Of a stretch of 36,192 nucleotides of DNA, positions 15,322 to 24,700 are shown in pieces. Source of the stretch: Accumulibacter sp. GTDB lineage: Bacteria; Pseudomonadota; Gammaproteobacteria; Burkholderiales; Rhodocyclaceae. The position numbers and the translations under genes were made by a program. Numbering within the stretch: the stretch's first letter is position 1; each line of letters opens with the position of its first letter. The notes beneath the pieces are model-generated. The model had not been told where the DNA came from. It did not search any database and worked only from the letters and a program-made list of their open reading frames with translations. The DNA lies in the NCBI GenBank assembly GCA_031290495.1, contig JAITNL010000100.1, positions 1-36,192 of the forward strand, given 5' to 3'.

Positions 15322-17118
15322 CTACCCGGACTCTTTTTCTTCGTCGAACTGCATGGCGTGCAGGCGCGCGTAATGACAGTTCCGCGCCAGCAATTCGGCG
15401 TGCGGCCCCCACTCGACGATGCGTCCCTGATCCATGACCATGATCGCGTCGGCTTTCTCAATGGTCGACAGGCGATGCGCGATGACCAGCGTCGTGCGGT
15501 TCCGCGTCACGTGATCGAGCGCCTGCTGAATATGCCGTTCCGATTCGCTATCGAGCGACGAGGTCGCTTCGTCGAGAATCAGGATCGGCGCGTCTTTCAG
15601 GATGGCGCGCGCGATCGCCAGCCGTTGGCGCTGGCCGCCCGAAAGCAGTACGCCGTTTTCGCCGACCGGCGTGTCGTAGCCCTGCGGCAATTTTTCGATG
15701 AACTCACTGGCACAGGCTGCTTCGGCGGCTTCCTCGATGGATTTCCGGGGAGCGTCGGCCAGATCGCCGTAGGCGATATTGTTGGCGACGCTGTCGTTGA
15801 ACAGCGACGTTTGCTGAGTGACCAGGGCGATATGCCGGCGCAGATTGCGCAAGGTGAAATACTTGATGTCGATGCCGTCGATCAGAATCTGCCCGGTTTT
15901 GTGACGGTAGAAACGCGGAATCAGGCTGGCCAGCGTGGATTTGCCGCCGCCCGAACGCCCGACCAGCGCGATCATCTGCCCCGGTTCGATGAGCAGGTCG
16001 ATGTCGTTCAGCACGTGTTGCCTGCCGTCGTAGCCAAACGACAGGTTTTTGATCTCAATGCGTCCCGACACGTGTTCGCGTTCGACCGTGCCGTGATCGG
16101 CTTCCCGCGGTTCGTCGAGTTGCGCGAAGATGCTTTCCGCGCCGGCCAGACCTTTCTGCACCGTGGCGCTGACTTCCGACAATTGGCGGATCGGCTTGGG
16201 CAGCATTCCGGCCGCCGTGATGTAGGCAACCAGATCGCCAGCCGAAGCGTTGCCGCGCAGCAGCAACACCAGGAACAACAGCACCGCCATGGTGGAGAAA
16301 GTCGCCAATTGCAGCGCCGGCGTGAAGATCGCCGAGGTGCGTGCCATGCGCAATTGCCTGTCCGTGTTGTCCTGACTCGACGCGCGAAAGCGCGCCGCTT
16401 CGTACTCCTCGCCGCCAAAGCCGCGCACCACCCGGTAGCCCTGGATCATTTCCGAGGCGATGTGCGTCAGATCGCCCATCGCCGCCTGTATCTTCTTGCT
16501 CTGCTTGCGGAACTTGCGGCTGGCGTTGCCGACCATGACGCCGATGATCGGCAGGATGGCGACCATCACCAGCGTCAGTTTCCAGTTCATCCACAAGAGA
16601 TAGCCGAACAGGAAGACGACGGTCAGCCCTTCGCGGATGATCACCTTGATCGCGTCGGTCGCCGCGCCGGTGACCATCGTCACGTTGTAGGTGATGCGCG
16701 AGATCAGATGCCCGGAATTGTTCCGGTCAAAATAAGTGTTGGGCAAGCGCAGCAGATTTTCAAAGAGCGCGATACGCAGATCGTTGATCAGCCCAAGGGA
16801 AACACGCGCCAGAAAATAGTTGCCAAGATACGAACCGACGCCCTGCCAGAACACGATCACTATCAATAACAGCGGCACACCGTAAGCGAGATCGAGTTCG
16901 CCGAGCAGGGGAATGTCGTGGAAGGTCGATACGCCCGGTTCGGTCAACTCGTCGACAAAAAACTTCAGGATGCCAGCCTGCATCGGATGCACCGAGGCGA
17001 AGACGATAAACCCCAACAGACTGACGGCGAACAGGCCGATGAAGGGACGCAGGTAGCGGAGCAGCCGGAAATAAATCTTCAGGGATGAAACCAGAGGGGG
17101 GGGCGAATGTTGTGTCAT
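15322..17118 (-). CDS. msbA: MsbA-type lipid A/lipid flippase ABC transporter
   Basis: Inner-membrane half-transporter of about 598 residues with fused transmembrane and ATPase parts. The TM domain (about 25-330) has six predicted helices. The nucleotide-binding domain has Walker A GRSGGGKST (about 383-391), a Q-loop in TQQTSLFND, the signature LSGGQRQR (about 490-497), Walker B ILILDEATSSLD (about 512-523) and the H-loop IAHRLST (about 546). MsbA homologues flip lipid A-core across the inner membrane as homodimers. I chose ATG 17118 (MTQHSPPPL) over ATG 17178, because promoter-like boxes lie between the two and the extra 20 residues are atypical. No clear Shine-Dalgarno is seen at either. 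The epimerase follows after 2 bases. Confidence 0.9.
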   Translation of the reverse strand: MTQHSPPPLVSSLKIYFRLLRYLRPFIGLFAVSLLGFIVFASVHPMQAGILKFFVDELTEPGVSTFHDIPLLGELDLAYGVPLLLIVIVFWQGVGSYLGNYFLARVSLGLINDLRIALFENLLRLPNTYFDRNNSGHLISRITYNVTMVTGAATDAIKVIIREGLTVVFLFGYLLWMNWKLTLVMVAILPIIGVMVGNASRKFRKQSKKIQAAMGDLTHIASEMIQGYRVVRGFGGEEYEAARFRASSQDNTDRQLRMARTSAIFTPALQLATFSTMAVLLFLVLLLRGNASAGDLVAYITAAGMLPKPIRQLSEVSATVQKGLAGAESIFAQLDEPREADHGTVEREHVSGRIEIKNLSFGYDGRQHVLNDIDLLIEPGQMIALVGRSGGGKSTLASLIPRFYRHKTGQILIDGIDIKYFTLRNLRRHIALVTQQTSLFNDSVANNIAYGDLADAPRKSIEEAAEAACASEFIEKLPQGYDTPVGENGVLLSGGQRQRLAIARAILKDAPILILDEATSSLDSESERHIQQALDHVTRNRTTLVIAHRLSTIEKADAIMVMDQGRIVEWGPHAELLARNCHYARLHAMQFDEEKESG

Positions 17119-17149
17119 TTGACCGCTTGACGTTGATTTCAGGCGGAAA

Positions 17150-17178
17150 AGTGTAACACGCGCGAAATTTTCGGTCAT
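17150..17178 (-). promoter_or_regulatory. Possible sigma-70 promoter for msbA
   Basis: On the minus strand ATGACC (17173-17178) and TACACT (17150-17155) are spaced by 17 bases. This would place transcription start about 25 bases before ATG 17118. The -35 box is only a partial match (TGAC core), so this is tentative. Confidence 0.35.
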
Positions 17179-17284
17179 CCGCTCGCGCCTTGTGTTCGGA
17201 CAATCGCGCGTGGTTGGCCGCTGGTTTTTTCAGATACCCGTATTCGTATTAAAATCGCCGAACGTAATTTCCTTCGCGCGGGCA

Positions 17285-20200
17285 ATGCAATCCATTCTGT
17301 CTTTCTGGAACAATCTCTCGGTACGGACGCGCCTGATCGTATTGTTCGTCGCGATCAAGGTTGTGCCGCTGGTACTGCTCGTGTGGGTTGCCTGGAATCA
17401 GACGCGCGAGACCGCCAGCTATCTCGGCGAACATATCAACGGCTTGGTCAGTACCGCCAATCGCGCCATCTATCAGGTCGGCAGCAAGGCCGTCGATGAC
17501 GCGGTCGCCGCGCTCGATGACCGCGCGCGCAGCGACATCGAACGCCTGACTACCGATACCGCGCTCCGGGTGGCCGATTTTTTGTATGACCGCGACGCCG
17601 ACATCCGCTATGTCGCGACCTTGGCGCCGGACGAGACGGCGTATCGCAATTTTGTCGAACGGCAGCGGCGCTCCCTGATCGTGCATGGCCCGTGGCGGTT
17701 GAACGCTGACGGTACGGATTGGGAACCCGAAACCGTGCCGTCCGCCGATGCCTGCGAAGCACCGCCTGGCGGCAACGCCGCGGATTTTCATTACCGCTGC
17801 CCGGTGATGTTGAAAACGGAAAATCAGCCGCTTTACCATGAGATGAGCTTCGTCGGGCTGGACGGTCTGGAAAGCGTCAAGGCCACCACTTCGCCGCGCT
17901 TCAGTCCGGAGCTGAAAGACATCTCGAAACGCGGCAATACCTACGCCAGGGCGGAAAGCTATTTCGCCGAACTCAAAAAGCTCAAGCCTGGTGAAATCTA
18001 CGTCTCCGACGTGATCGGAGCTTACGTCGGCACCAGGATCATCGGCAAATTCACGCCCCAGGCCGCCAAGGAGCACGGCATCGCGTTCGAGCCGGAAAAA
18101 CACGCTTACGCCGGCAAGGAAAATCCGCTGGGCGAACGTTTCCGGGGCATCGTGCGCTGGGCAGCGCCGGTGACGCAAAACGGCAAGATCGTCGGCTGGG
18201 TAACGCTGGCGCTGAACCACGATCACCTGATGTCCTTTACCGACCATATCGTCCCTACCGATGAGCGTTATCGTGACATCAGCGACGCGTTCGACGGTAA
18301 TTACGCCTCCATCTGGGACCACAAGGGGCGCAGCATCGCGCACCCGCGCCATCATTCCATCGTCGGCTACGACGCCAATGGCGATCCGGAAGTTCCCTGG
18401 CTGGAAGGCACGGTCTATGCCGATTTCCTGCACAGCGGCAAACCCTGGCGCGAATTCATGACCACCGCGCCGACTTTCGCCGATCAGTCGCAAAGCCGCC
18501 AACCGGCGAAAGAATCGATCATGAACGGCAACGTCGGGCTTGACTGCCGCTGGCTCAATTTCGCCCCGCAGTGCGCGGGCTGTTACAACCTTTCCGGACG
18601 CGGCGGTTCCGGCTCCTTTCCGATCCTGTGGGACGGTCTGCAGAAGCTGATCGCCATCGCGGCGATTCCCTATTACACCGGGCAATACAGTCAGCAAGCG
18701 GCGGGCAACAAACGCGGGTTCGGCATCGTTACCATCGGCGCCAACGCCGCCGATTTCCACCGCGCCGCCACCGAATCCAGCAGACACATCGACGACCTCA
18801 TCGAGACCGTCAACGGCGACATGCTCAACCACGGCGTGATTGCCGACATGGGATTGCGCAACAACATGCACGGCACGGCGATCAAATTGGCGGAATCGAC
18901 GTTCGTGCTGATCGTTCTGGTCATCGTCATCGCCATCTGGATGGCGTCCTATCTGTCCCGTAAACTCGGCTGGCTCAATGATGGTTTCAAGCGTTTCCGC
19001 GTCGGCGAAAAGGACTTCCGTTTTTCTTTCAATTACAAAAATGAAATCACTTCGCTGGCGGCCACGTTCAACGAAATGGCGGACACGCTGAACGCCAACA
19101 TGACCGAGTTGCAGCGTGAAAACGAAGTGCGCCGCAAGACCGAACACGAATTGCGCGAGATGCACAACACGCTGGAACAGCGCATCGCCGAACGCACCGC
19201 CGAGCTTTCCAGCGAAGTGGAGGCGCGCCGCGAGGCGCAGGTCCAGCTGCAACATCTGGCGCATCACGATCCGCTGACCGGGCTGGCCAATCGCAGCCTG
19301 TTCAATGAGCAGCTGTATCGCGCCATGTCGCAAAGCAAACGTTCCGGGAAATACGGCGCGCTGCTCTTTTTCGACCTCGACAAATTCAAGCAGGTCAACG
19401 ACGTTCTGGGGCACGCGGTCGGCGACGCGCTGCTGGTCCACATGGCAAACACTTTGCGGGAACGGATACGCGCCACCGACACCGCCGCGCGGCTGGGCGG
19501 CGACGAATTTGCCGTGATCATGGTCGACATGGACCGCCCCGAACGCGCCGCCATACTGGCGCAGGACATTCTCGACAAACTGCAGCAACCAGCCATGCTG
19601 TGCGGGCACGAACTGAAAATCTTCAGCAGCATCGGCATCGTCACCTTCCCCGACCACCAGAACAACGCGCCCGAGGGAATGGAAGATGTGATCAAGAACG
19701 CCGACGCCGCGATGTATCTCGCCAAGTCGTCTGGCGGAATGCGTTACCGCTTCTTCGAACTCAGTCTGCACGACAAGATCGCCGAAACCGACCGCCTCAT
19801 CGACGAACTGTATACCGCGCTGGCCGAACACCAGATCGAACCGTACTTTCAGCCAATGTTCCACACCAACGCGCGGCAAGTGTTATATCTCGAAGCGCTG
19901 GCGCGCTGGCTGCATCCGGAGCGTCAGCTGCTGTCGCCGGAAAACTTCATCGAACCCGCCGCGCAATGCGGGCTGCTGGCGAAAATCGACATGCAAATGC
20001 TCGACATGGCCTGCGCCAATGCCAAGGACTGGCTGAACGCGGGGCTGTCGTTTGGCCGCGTTTCCGTCAACATTTCCCAGGCGCAGCTCGATTGCGTCGA
20101 ATTTGTGGGCGAAGTCGAACGCATTTTGCAACAATACGATCTGCCGCCTTCCTGTCTGGCCATTGAAATCTCGGAATACGTGCTGCTAAGGAACAGTATG

Positions 20201-20587
20201 CAGTCGGTGCGCGCCATCAAACACCTGCGCGGTCTGGGCGTACAGATCATCATCGACAAGCTGCAAGCCGAACCTTCCGCGCTGACCAACCTGCTGGAAT
20301 ACCCGGTCGACGCCATCAAGATCGGACATGCGCTCACCTCGAAAATTGACGACGCACGGGTCGACACCATGATTTCCACCATCGCCTCGGTCGCCAATGC
20401 CGCGCATCTGCGCGTGATCGCCGAATGTGTGGAAACCGAAAAACAATGGCGCTACTTTGAATCCCTGCATTGCGAAATCATTCAAGGCTTCCACCACGCC
20501 GCCCCGATGAACGCCGAGGATACCCGCCGCTATCTGGAAGAGCACCGCGCCGATTCCAGTTCCGGCGCGACACCAGCTGGAATGTAG
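17285..20587 (+). CDS. Membrane diguanylate cyclase with Cache-like sensor, HAMP, GGDEF and degenerate EAL
   Basis: About 1100 residues, starting at ATG 17285 (MQSILSFWNN); no good Shine-Dalgarno is seen and upstream in-frame codons exist. Order: TM1 (about 17-37), a periplasmic sensor of about 500 residues, TM2 (about 539-560), HAMP (about 560-615), a coiled coil (about 615-655), GGDEF (about 658-825) and EAL (about 850-1085). GGDEF is intact at 738-742, with an upstream RATD matching the inhibitory RxxD site, so c-di-GMP synthesis is expected. EAL retains E870-A-L, the Asn of VSVNIS and the later Glu, but the conserved DDFGTG stretch reads DKLQAEP from D991, removing a metal-binding Asp and loop 6. 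Phosphodiesterase activity is therefore doubtful. The sensor is shared with the hybrid kinase at 21785-26527 and includes Cys421, Cys430 and Cys433 in DCRWLNFAPQCAGC. Confidence 0.9.
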   Translation: MQSILSFWNNLSVRTRLIVLFVAIKVVPLVLLVWVAWNQTRETASYLGEHINGLVSTANRAIYQVGSKAVDDAVAALDDRARSDIERLTTDTALRVADFLYDRDADIRYVATLAPDETAYRNFVERQRRSLIVHGPWRLNADGTDWEPETVPSADACEAPPGGNAADFHYRCPVMLKTENQPLYHEMSFVGLDGLESVKATTSPRFSPELKDISKRGNTYARAESYFAELKKLKPGEIYVSDVIGAYVGTRIIGKFTPQAAKEHGIAFEPEKHAYAGKENPLGERFRGIVRWAAPVTQNGKIVGWVTLALNHDHLMSFTDHIVPTDERYRDISDAFDGNYASIWDHKGRSIAHPRHHSIVGYDANGDPEVPWLEGTVYADFLHSGKPWREFMTTAPTFADQSQSRQPAKESIMNGNVGLDCRWLNFAPQCAGCYNLSGRGGSGSFPILWDGLQKLIAIAAIPYYTGQYSQQAAGNKRGFGIVTIGANAADFHRAATESSRHIDDLIETVNGDMLNHGVIADMGLRNNMHGTAIKLAESTFVLIVLVIVIAIWMASYLSRKLGWLNDGFKRFRVGEKDFRFSFNYKNEITSLAATFNEMADTLNANMTELQRENEVRRKTEHELREMHNTLEQRIAERTAELSSEVEARREAQVQLQHLAHHDPLTGLANRSLFNEQLYRAMSQSKRSGKYGALLFFDLDKFKQVNDVLGHAVGDALLVHMANTLRERIRATDTAARLGGDEFAVIMVDMDRPERAAILAQDILDKLQQPAMLCGHELKIFSSIGIVTFPDHQNNAPEGMEDVIKNADAAMYLAKSSGGMRYRFFELSLHDKIAETDRLIDELYTALAEHQIEPYFQPMFHTNARQVLYLEALARWLHPERQLLSPENFIEPAAQCGLLAKIDMQMLDMACANAKDWLNAGLSFGRVSVNISQAQLDCVEFVGEVERILQQYDLPPSCLAIEISEYVLLRNSMQSVRAIKHLRGLGVQIIIDKLQAEPSALTNLLEYPVDAIKIGHALTSKIDDARVDTMISTIASVANAAHLRVIAECVETEKQWRYFESLHCEIIQGFHHAAPMNAEDTRRYLEEHRADSSSGATPAGM

Positions 20588-20608
20588 CGCGGGCGAACCG
20601 GATCACGG

Positions 20609-20635
20609 GTCGGGGTGAGCAAAGCGAACCCCGAC
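20609..20635. repeat. Hairpin repeat between convergent genes
   Basis: GTCGGGGT and ACCCCGAC form a perfect 8-bp stem around an 11-base loop. The inner 18 bp recur at 14261-14278 in inverted orientation. It lies between the convergent GGDEF gene and metF. It may act as a bidirectional hairpin, but no T tract follows on either side. Confidence 0.75.
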
Positions 20636-20678
20636 AAGACAGACCGCCGCGCGACGCGATGTTGGCTGCGAAGTCAGT

Positions 20679-21521
20679 TTATTCAGCGGTTTCCAGAGCG
20701 CCAAGCCGACGGCAGATTTCCAGCGCCAGTCCCGCCTGATTCATGGTGTAAAAGTGCAGACCGGGAGCGCCGCCGGATAACAGGCGCGCGCATAGGTCGG
20801 TGACGACGTCGAGACCGAAAGCGCGGATGGCGTCGACATCGTCGCCAAAACTCTCGAACTTGCGGCGCATCCAGCGCGGCAGTTCGGCACCGCAGGCGTC
20901 AGAGAAACGGGCGAGCTTGGTAAAACCGCTGATCGGCATGACTCCGGGAATGATCGGGACGTCGATGCCAAGCGCGCGCGCGGCGTCGACGAAATGGAAA
21001 TAGGCGTCGGCGTTGTAAAAATATTGCGTTATCGCCGAGTCCGCGCCGGCCTTGACCTTGCCCGCGAAAGCTTTCAGATCGTCGGTCGGGGTGCGGGCTT
21101 GCGGGTGCCATTCCGGATACGCGGCGACCTCGATGTGAAAATGATCGCCGGTTTCGGCGCGGATGAACCTGACCAGATCGTCGGCGTGGTGAAACTCGCC
21201 GGTCTCGGCCATGCCGGAAGGCAGATCGCCGCGCAGCGCGACGATGCGGCGGATACCGGCACCGATGTAGTCGCCGAGGATGGCGCGAACGCCCGCGCGC
21301 GTCGTGCCGACGCAGGACAGGTGCGGCGCGGCCTGATGACCCTCGGCGGCGATTTCGTTGACGATGGCGAAGGTACGCTCGCGCGTCGAGCCGCCGGCCC
21401 CGAAAGTAACGGAGAAAAATTCCGGCTTCAGCGCGGCCAGTCTGGCGCGCGCCGCGCGCAATTTTTCGACGCCTTCCGGCGTTTGCGGCGGATAAAATTC
21501 AAACGACAATTCAGTTTTCAT
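20679..21521 (-). CDS. metF: Methylenetetrahydrofolate reductase
   Basis: Cytoplasmic flavoenzyme of 280 residues that reduces 5,10-methylene-THF to 5-methyl-THF, the methyl donor for methionine synthesis. It begins MKTELSFEFYPPQTPEG, with the catalytic Glu of the SFEFxPP motif at position 8. VTFGAGGSTRERT, APHLSCVGTTR, IVALRGDLP (flavin-binding region), ITQYFYNADAYFHFV and IIPGVMPISGF follow, all typical of bacterial MetF. Length fits the family. The ATG has a G-rich GGAG about 12 bases upstream, a weak spacing. It is a stand-alone gene here, divergent from the hybrid kinase and convergent with the GGDEF gene. No riboswitch was recognised in its leader. Confidence 0.95.
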   Translation of the reverse strand: MKTELSFEFYPPQTPEGVEKLRAARARLAALKPEFFSVTFGAGGSTRERTFAIVNEIAAEGHQAAPHLSCVGTTRAGVRAILGDYIGAGIRRIVALRGDLPSGMAETGEFHHADDLVRFIRAETGDHFHIEVAAYPEWHPQARTPTDDLKAFAGKVKAGADSAITQYFYNADAYFHFVDAARALGIDVPIIPGVMPISGFTKLARFSDACGAELPRWMRRKFESFGDDVDAIRAFGLDVVTDLCARLLSGGAPGLHFYTMNQAGLALEICRRLGALETAE

Positions 21522-21675
21522 CGTAAAACCAACTCCGGTTTGAAATCACGCCCTTTGGGGCGGTGGATTCTTGCTGACGATCGGCGACTGACCGTTTCGG
21601 CGCGCCTCCATTGCCGCGCTGTCCGCGCGCCTTGAACGAAGGAGGCGGGGGTTGCAAACAAGAAGGGGGGCGAAA

Positions 21676-21688
21676 GTGATAATATCAC
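21676..21688. promoter_or_regulatory. Perfect 13-bp palindrome between divergent metF and hybrid kinase
   Basis: GTGATA-A-TATCAC is a perfect inverted repeat in the 263-bp divergent intergenic region, about 97 bases before the kinase start. It contains GATAAT/ATATTA sequences that could serve as a -10 element on either strand. It is operator-like, but no protein can be named. Confidence 0.45.
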
Positions 21689-21784
21689 GGCAAGTGATTT
21701 GAGCAGAAAAACGGTCGGAAAGACTCCGGTGGCGCCGTTTTCAATGCGCAAATCCGCCGATCAAAGATATCCGTTTATTTATTT

Positions 21785-24700
21785 ATGAAACCTGCGGTCA
21801 GTCGTTGGCTCTTGGTGATGGAGCGCGTTTTCAAGCGTTTGGGTATGGGAATGCGCGGCAAACTCATTGCCTTGTTCGTCATCATCAAGGTCTTCCCTCT
21901 TGTCTTGCTCGCAATCGTCGCCTGGCGGCAATCGTGGTTGCTGGGGGAAGAGTTGCGTTCGCGCACCAGCGAGATCACCGAAAAGGCCAACGCCGCGCTT
22001 TCGCACGCCGGAGATGTTGCGGTGGAGGACGCGGTGGCGTCGCTGGACGAACGCGCCACCGACGAAATAGAGCGCATCACCACCGATACGGCGTGCCAGG
22101 TGGCGAGTTTCCTTTACGCCCGCGACAGCGATATTCTGACGGTCGCCGCCCTGCCAAGAACCGAGGATGTTTATCGCAACTTCGTCGAGTTGCTGCGCAG
22201 CAATCTGGTTATCCGGGGCAAATGGGATCTGACTGACAATCAAAGCGCCTGGCGTCCCGTAGACAGGGATTCGTACGATCCCCGCTTTTCTCCGCAAACG
22301 TCGTCCAACAAGGAAAACGAACACGGTTTCCATTACCGCCCCCCGGAAGCGTTCGAATATGAAAGCCGTCCGCTGTATCTGGAAATCACCTTTGTTGATT
22401 TGCGTGGGCAGGAGCGTCTCAAAATCACCACGTCGCCGCGCATGAACACGGAACTGCGGAACATCTCCGATCGCCGCAATACCTATGTTCGCGCGGAAAA
22501 CTATTTCAGCGAATTGAAAAAGCTCTCGCCTGGGGAAATTTATGTTTCCGACGTGATCGGCGCGTATGTGCCGTCCAGGGTCATCGGCATGTATACGCCG
22601 GCGACCGCGGCCAAGGCGGGCGAGCCATTCAATCCCTGGGAATCGGCCTACGCCGGCCAGGAAAATCCGTTTGGCAAACGTTTCAAGGGAATTGTGCGCT
22701 GGGCCACGCCGGTGGTGGAAAACGGCAAGATCGTCGGCTATGTGACCCTGGCCCTGGACCACGATCACATCATGGAATTTACTTCCCACATCATGCCAAC
22801 GTTCGAGCGCTACACGGAACTCTCAAGCGCGTATGAGGGCAATTACGCCTTTATCTGGGATCACAAAGGCCGCAGCATCGTTCATCCGCGCCATTTTTCC
22901 ATTGCCGGCTACGATCCCGAAACCGGCGATCCGCAGGTGCCCTGGCTCGAAGACCGTATTTATAACGAATGGCAGGCGAGCGGGCTGAGTTATAAGGATT
23001 TCATCAAGGACGTTCCCACTTTTGTCGAGCAGTCCAACAACAAAAAGCCAGCTCCCCAATTGACGGAGCAGGGTTTGGTGGGACTCGATTGCCGGTATCT
23101 GAATTTTGCCCCCCAGTGCACCGGCTGGTTCGATCTGACAGCCAAGGGAGGCGCGGGGTCGTTCCTCATTTACTGGAGCGGGTTGTGGAAACTCAATACC
23201 GCCGCCGCGATTCAGTATTACACCGGCCAATATGGAAAATCACCGCGCGGTTTCGGTTTCGTCGCCATTGGCGCCCAGGTCGAGGATTTTCATCGTCCAG
23301 CCAACAAGACCAAGGACACCATCGCCGCGTTCATCGCAACCACGGATCGTGAATTGGGGGGAATGGCGCAAGCCGCGCAAAAATCCATCAGCGGCAACCT
23401 GTTGAATACGGCCATGCATCTGAGCGTCAGCACCGGCCTGTTGATTTTGCTGGTCATCTTTGTAGCCATCTGGTTGGCGGCGCTTTTCACCCGCAGCCTT
23501 ACCTTGCTCATCAACGGCATTTCCCGTTTCCGCTCGGGCGAACGCCAGTTCCGTTTCAACGCGCCCATCAAGGATGAAATCGGGGCGCTCGCCGACGCTT
23601 TCGACGAAATGGCCGACAATATAGTGAACAGCGTCGTCACGCCTTTGACCATCATGGATTTGCAGAAAAAAATCATCTATATAAACGATGCTGGCGTGAA
23701 GGTCGTCGGGCATCCACTGGAAGAAATCATCGGCAAGTCCTATGATGATTTTGGCATTTACCAGGCAAATTCTCCTTCTTCACCAATTGAGGCTTTTCTG
23801 GAAAAGCGCGAGTCTACGGTTGTTTTCCTTGAACCATTGCAGCGCTATTACAAGGGAAAGGCGGATTATTTACGGGACGGAAACGGCGCCGCCGTGGGGT
23901 ATATCGTAACCTCCACCGATGTCACGGATATCGTCAAAGAGCAAAGAAAGGTCGAGCAGCAGCATACCCTGTTGAGCACCATATTTGCTTCTTCGCCCGA
24001 TCTTCTCTGGTACAAGAACTCCGAAGGGCTTTATCTGGTGGTCAATCCGCGCTTTGCTGGCATGTCGGGACGAGCGCCCAATGACATGTTGTTTGGACGC
24101 GCGGAGGATTTTTTCGATGCGGATTTTGTCGCGGACGACGCCAGGCTCGATGCCATCGCCACGGAAATGCGCATACCGTCCCGTCTGGAACAGACGGTGA
24201 CATTCGCCGACGGTCACGTCGAAATTCTGGATACCGCGCGCACGGCCATTTTCGATAACGGCAAGTTATTGGGCATCCTTGGCGTTGCGCGCGATGTTTC
24301 AGTTCACGTTAACGCGGAAAAGGAATTGCGTTCCACTCAGCTGAAGTTGGAGAACGCGGTACAGGAAGCCAACGCGGCCAGCGAGGCCAAAAGCGCTTTC
24401 CTCGCCAACATGAGCCATGAAATCCGCACACCAATGAACGCCATCATCGGCATGAGCGTGCTCGCGGAACGCGAATACGGAAAACCGGCGGCGCTCGGAC
24501 ACATCGCCGAGATAAAACGTTCGGGCGTCTTCCTGCTTTCCATCATCAACGACATTCTGGACTTCTCGAAAATCGAATCCGGCAGGATGGAAATCATGCC
24601 GATCGAGTATCTTCTCGCTTCCGTGATCAACGATGTGTTGAATATCGTGCAAGTGCGCGTGATGGAAAAACCCATTCAACTCTTCGCTTTCGTTGATCCC

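Noticed and set aside
17249-19879. Antisense open frame of 876 residues over the GGDEF gene
   Set aside because: GC-rich codon bias creates long antisense frames; the opposite strand encodes clear sensor, HAMP and GGDEF domains.
21522-21784. SAM or SAH riboswitch upstream of metF
   Set aside because: I could not recognise a conserved riboswitch core; only a small GCCC/GGGC hairpin and the palindrome are seen. A covariance-model search would decide.
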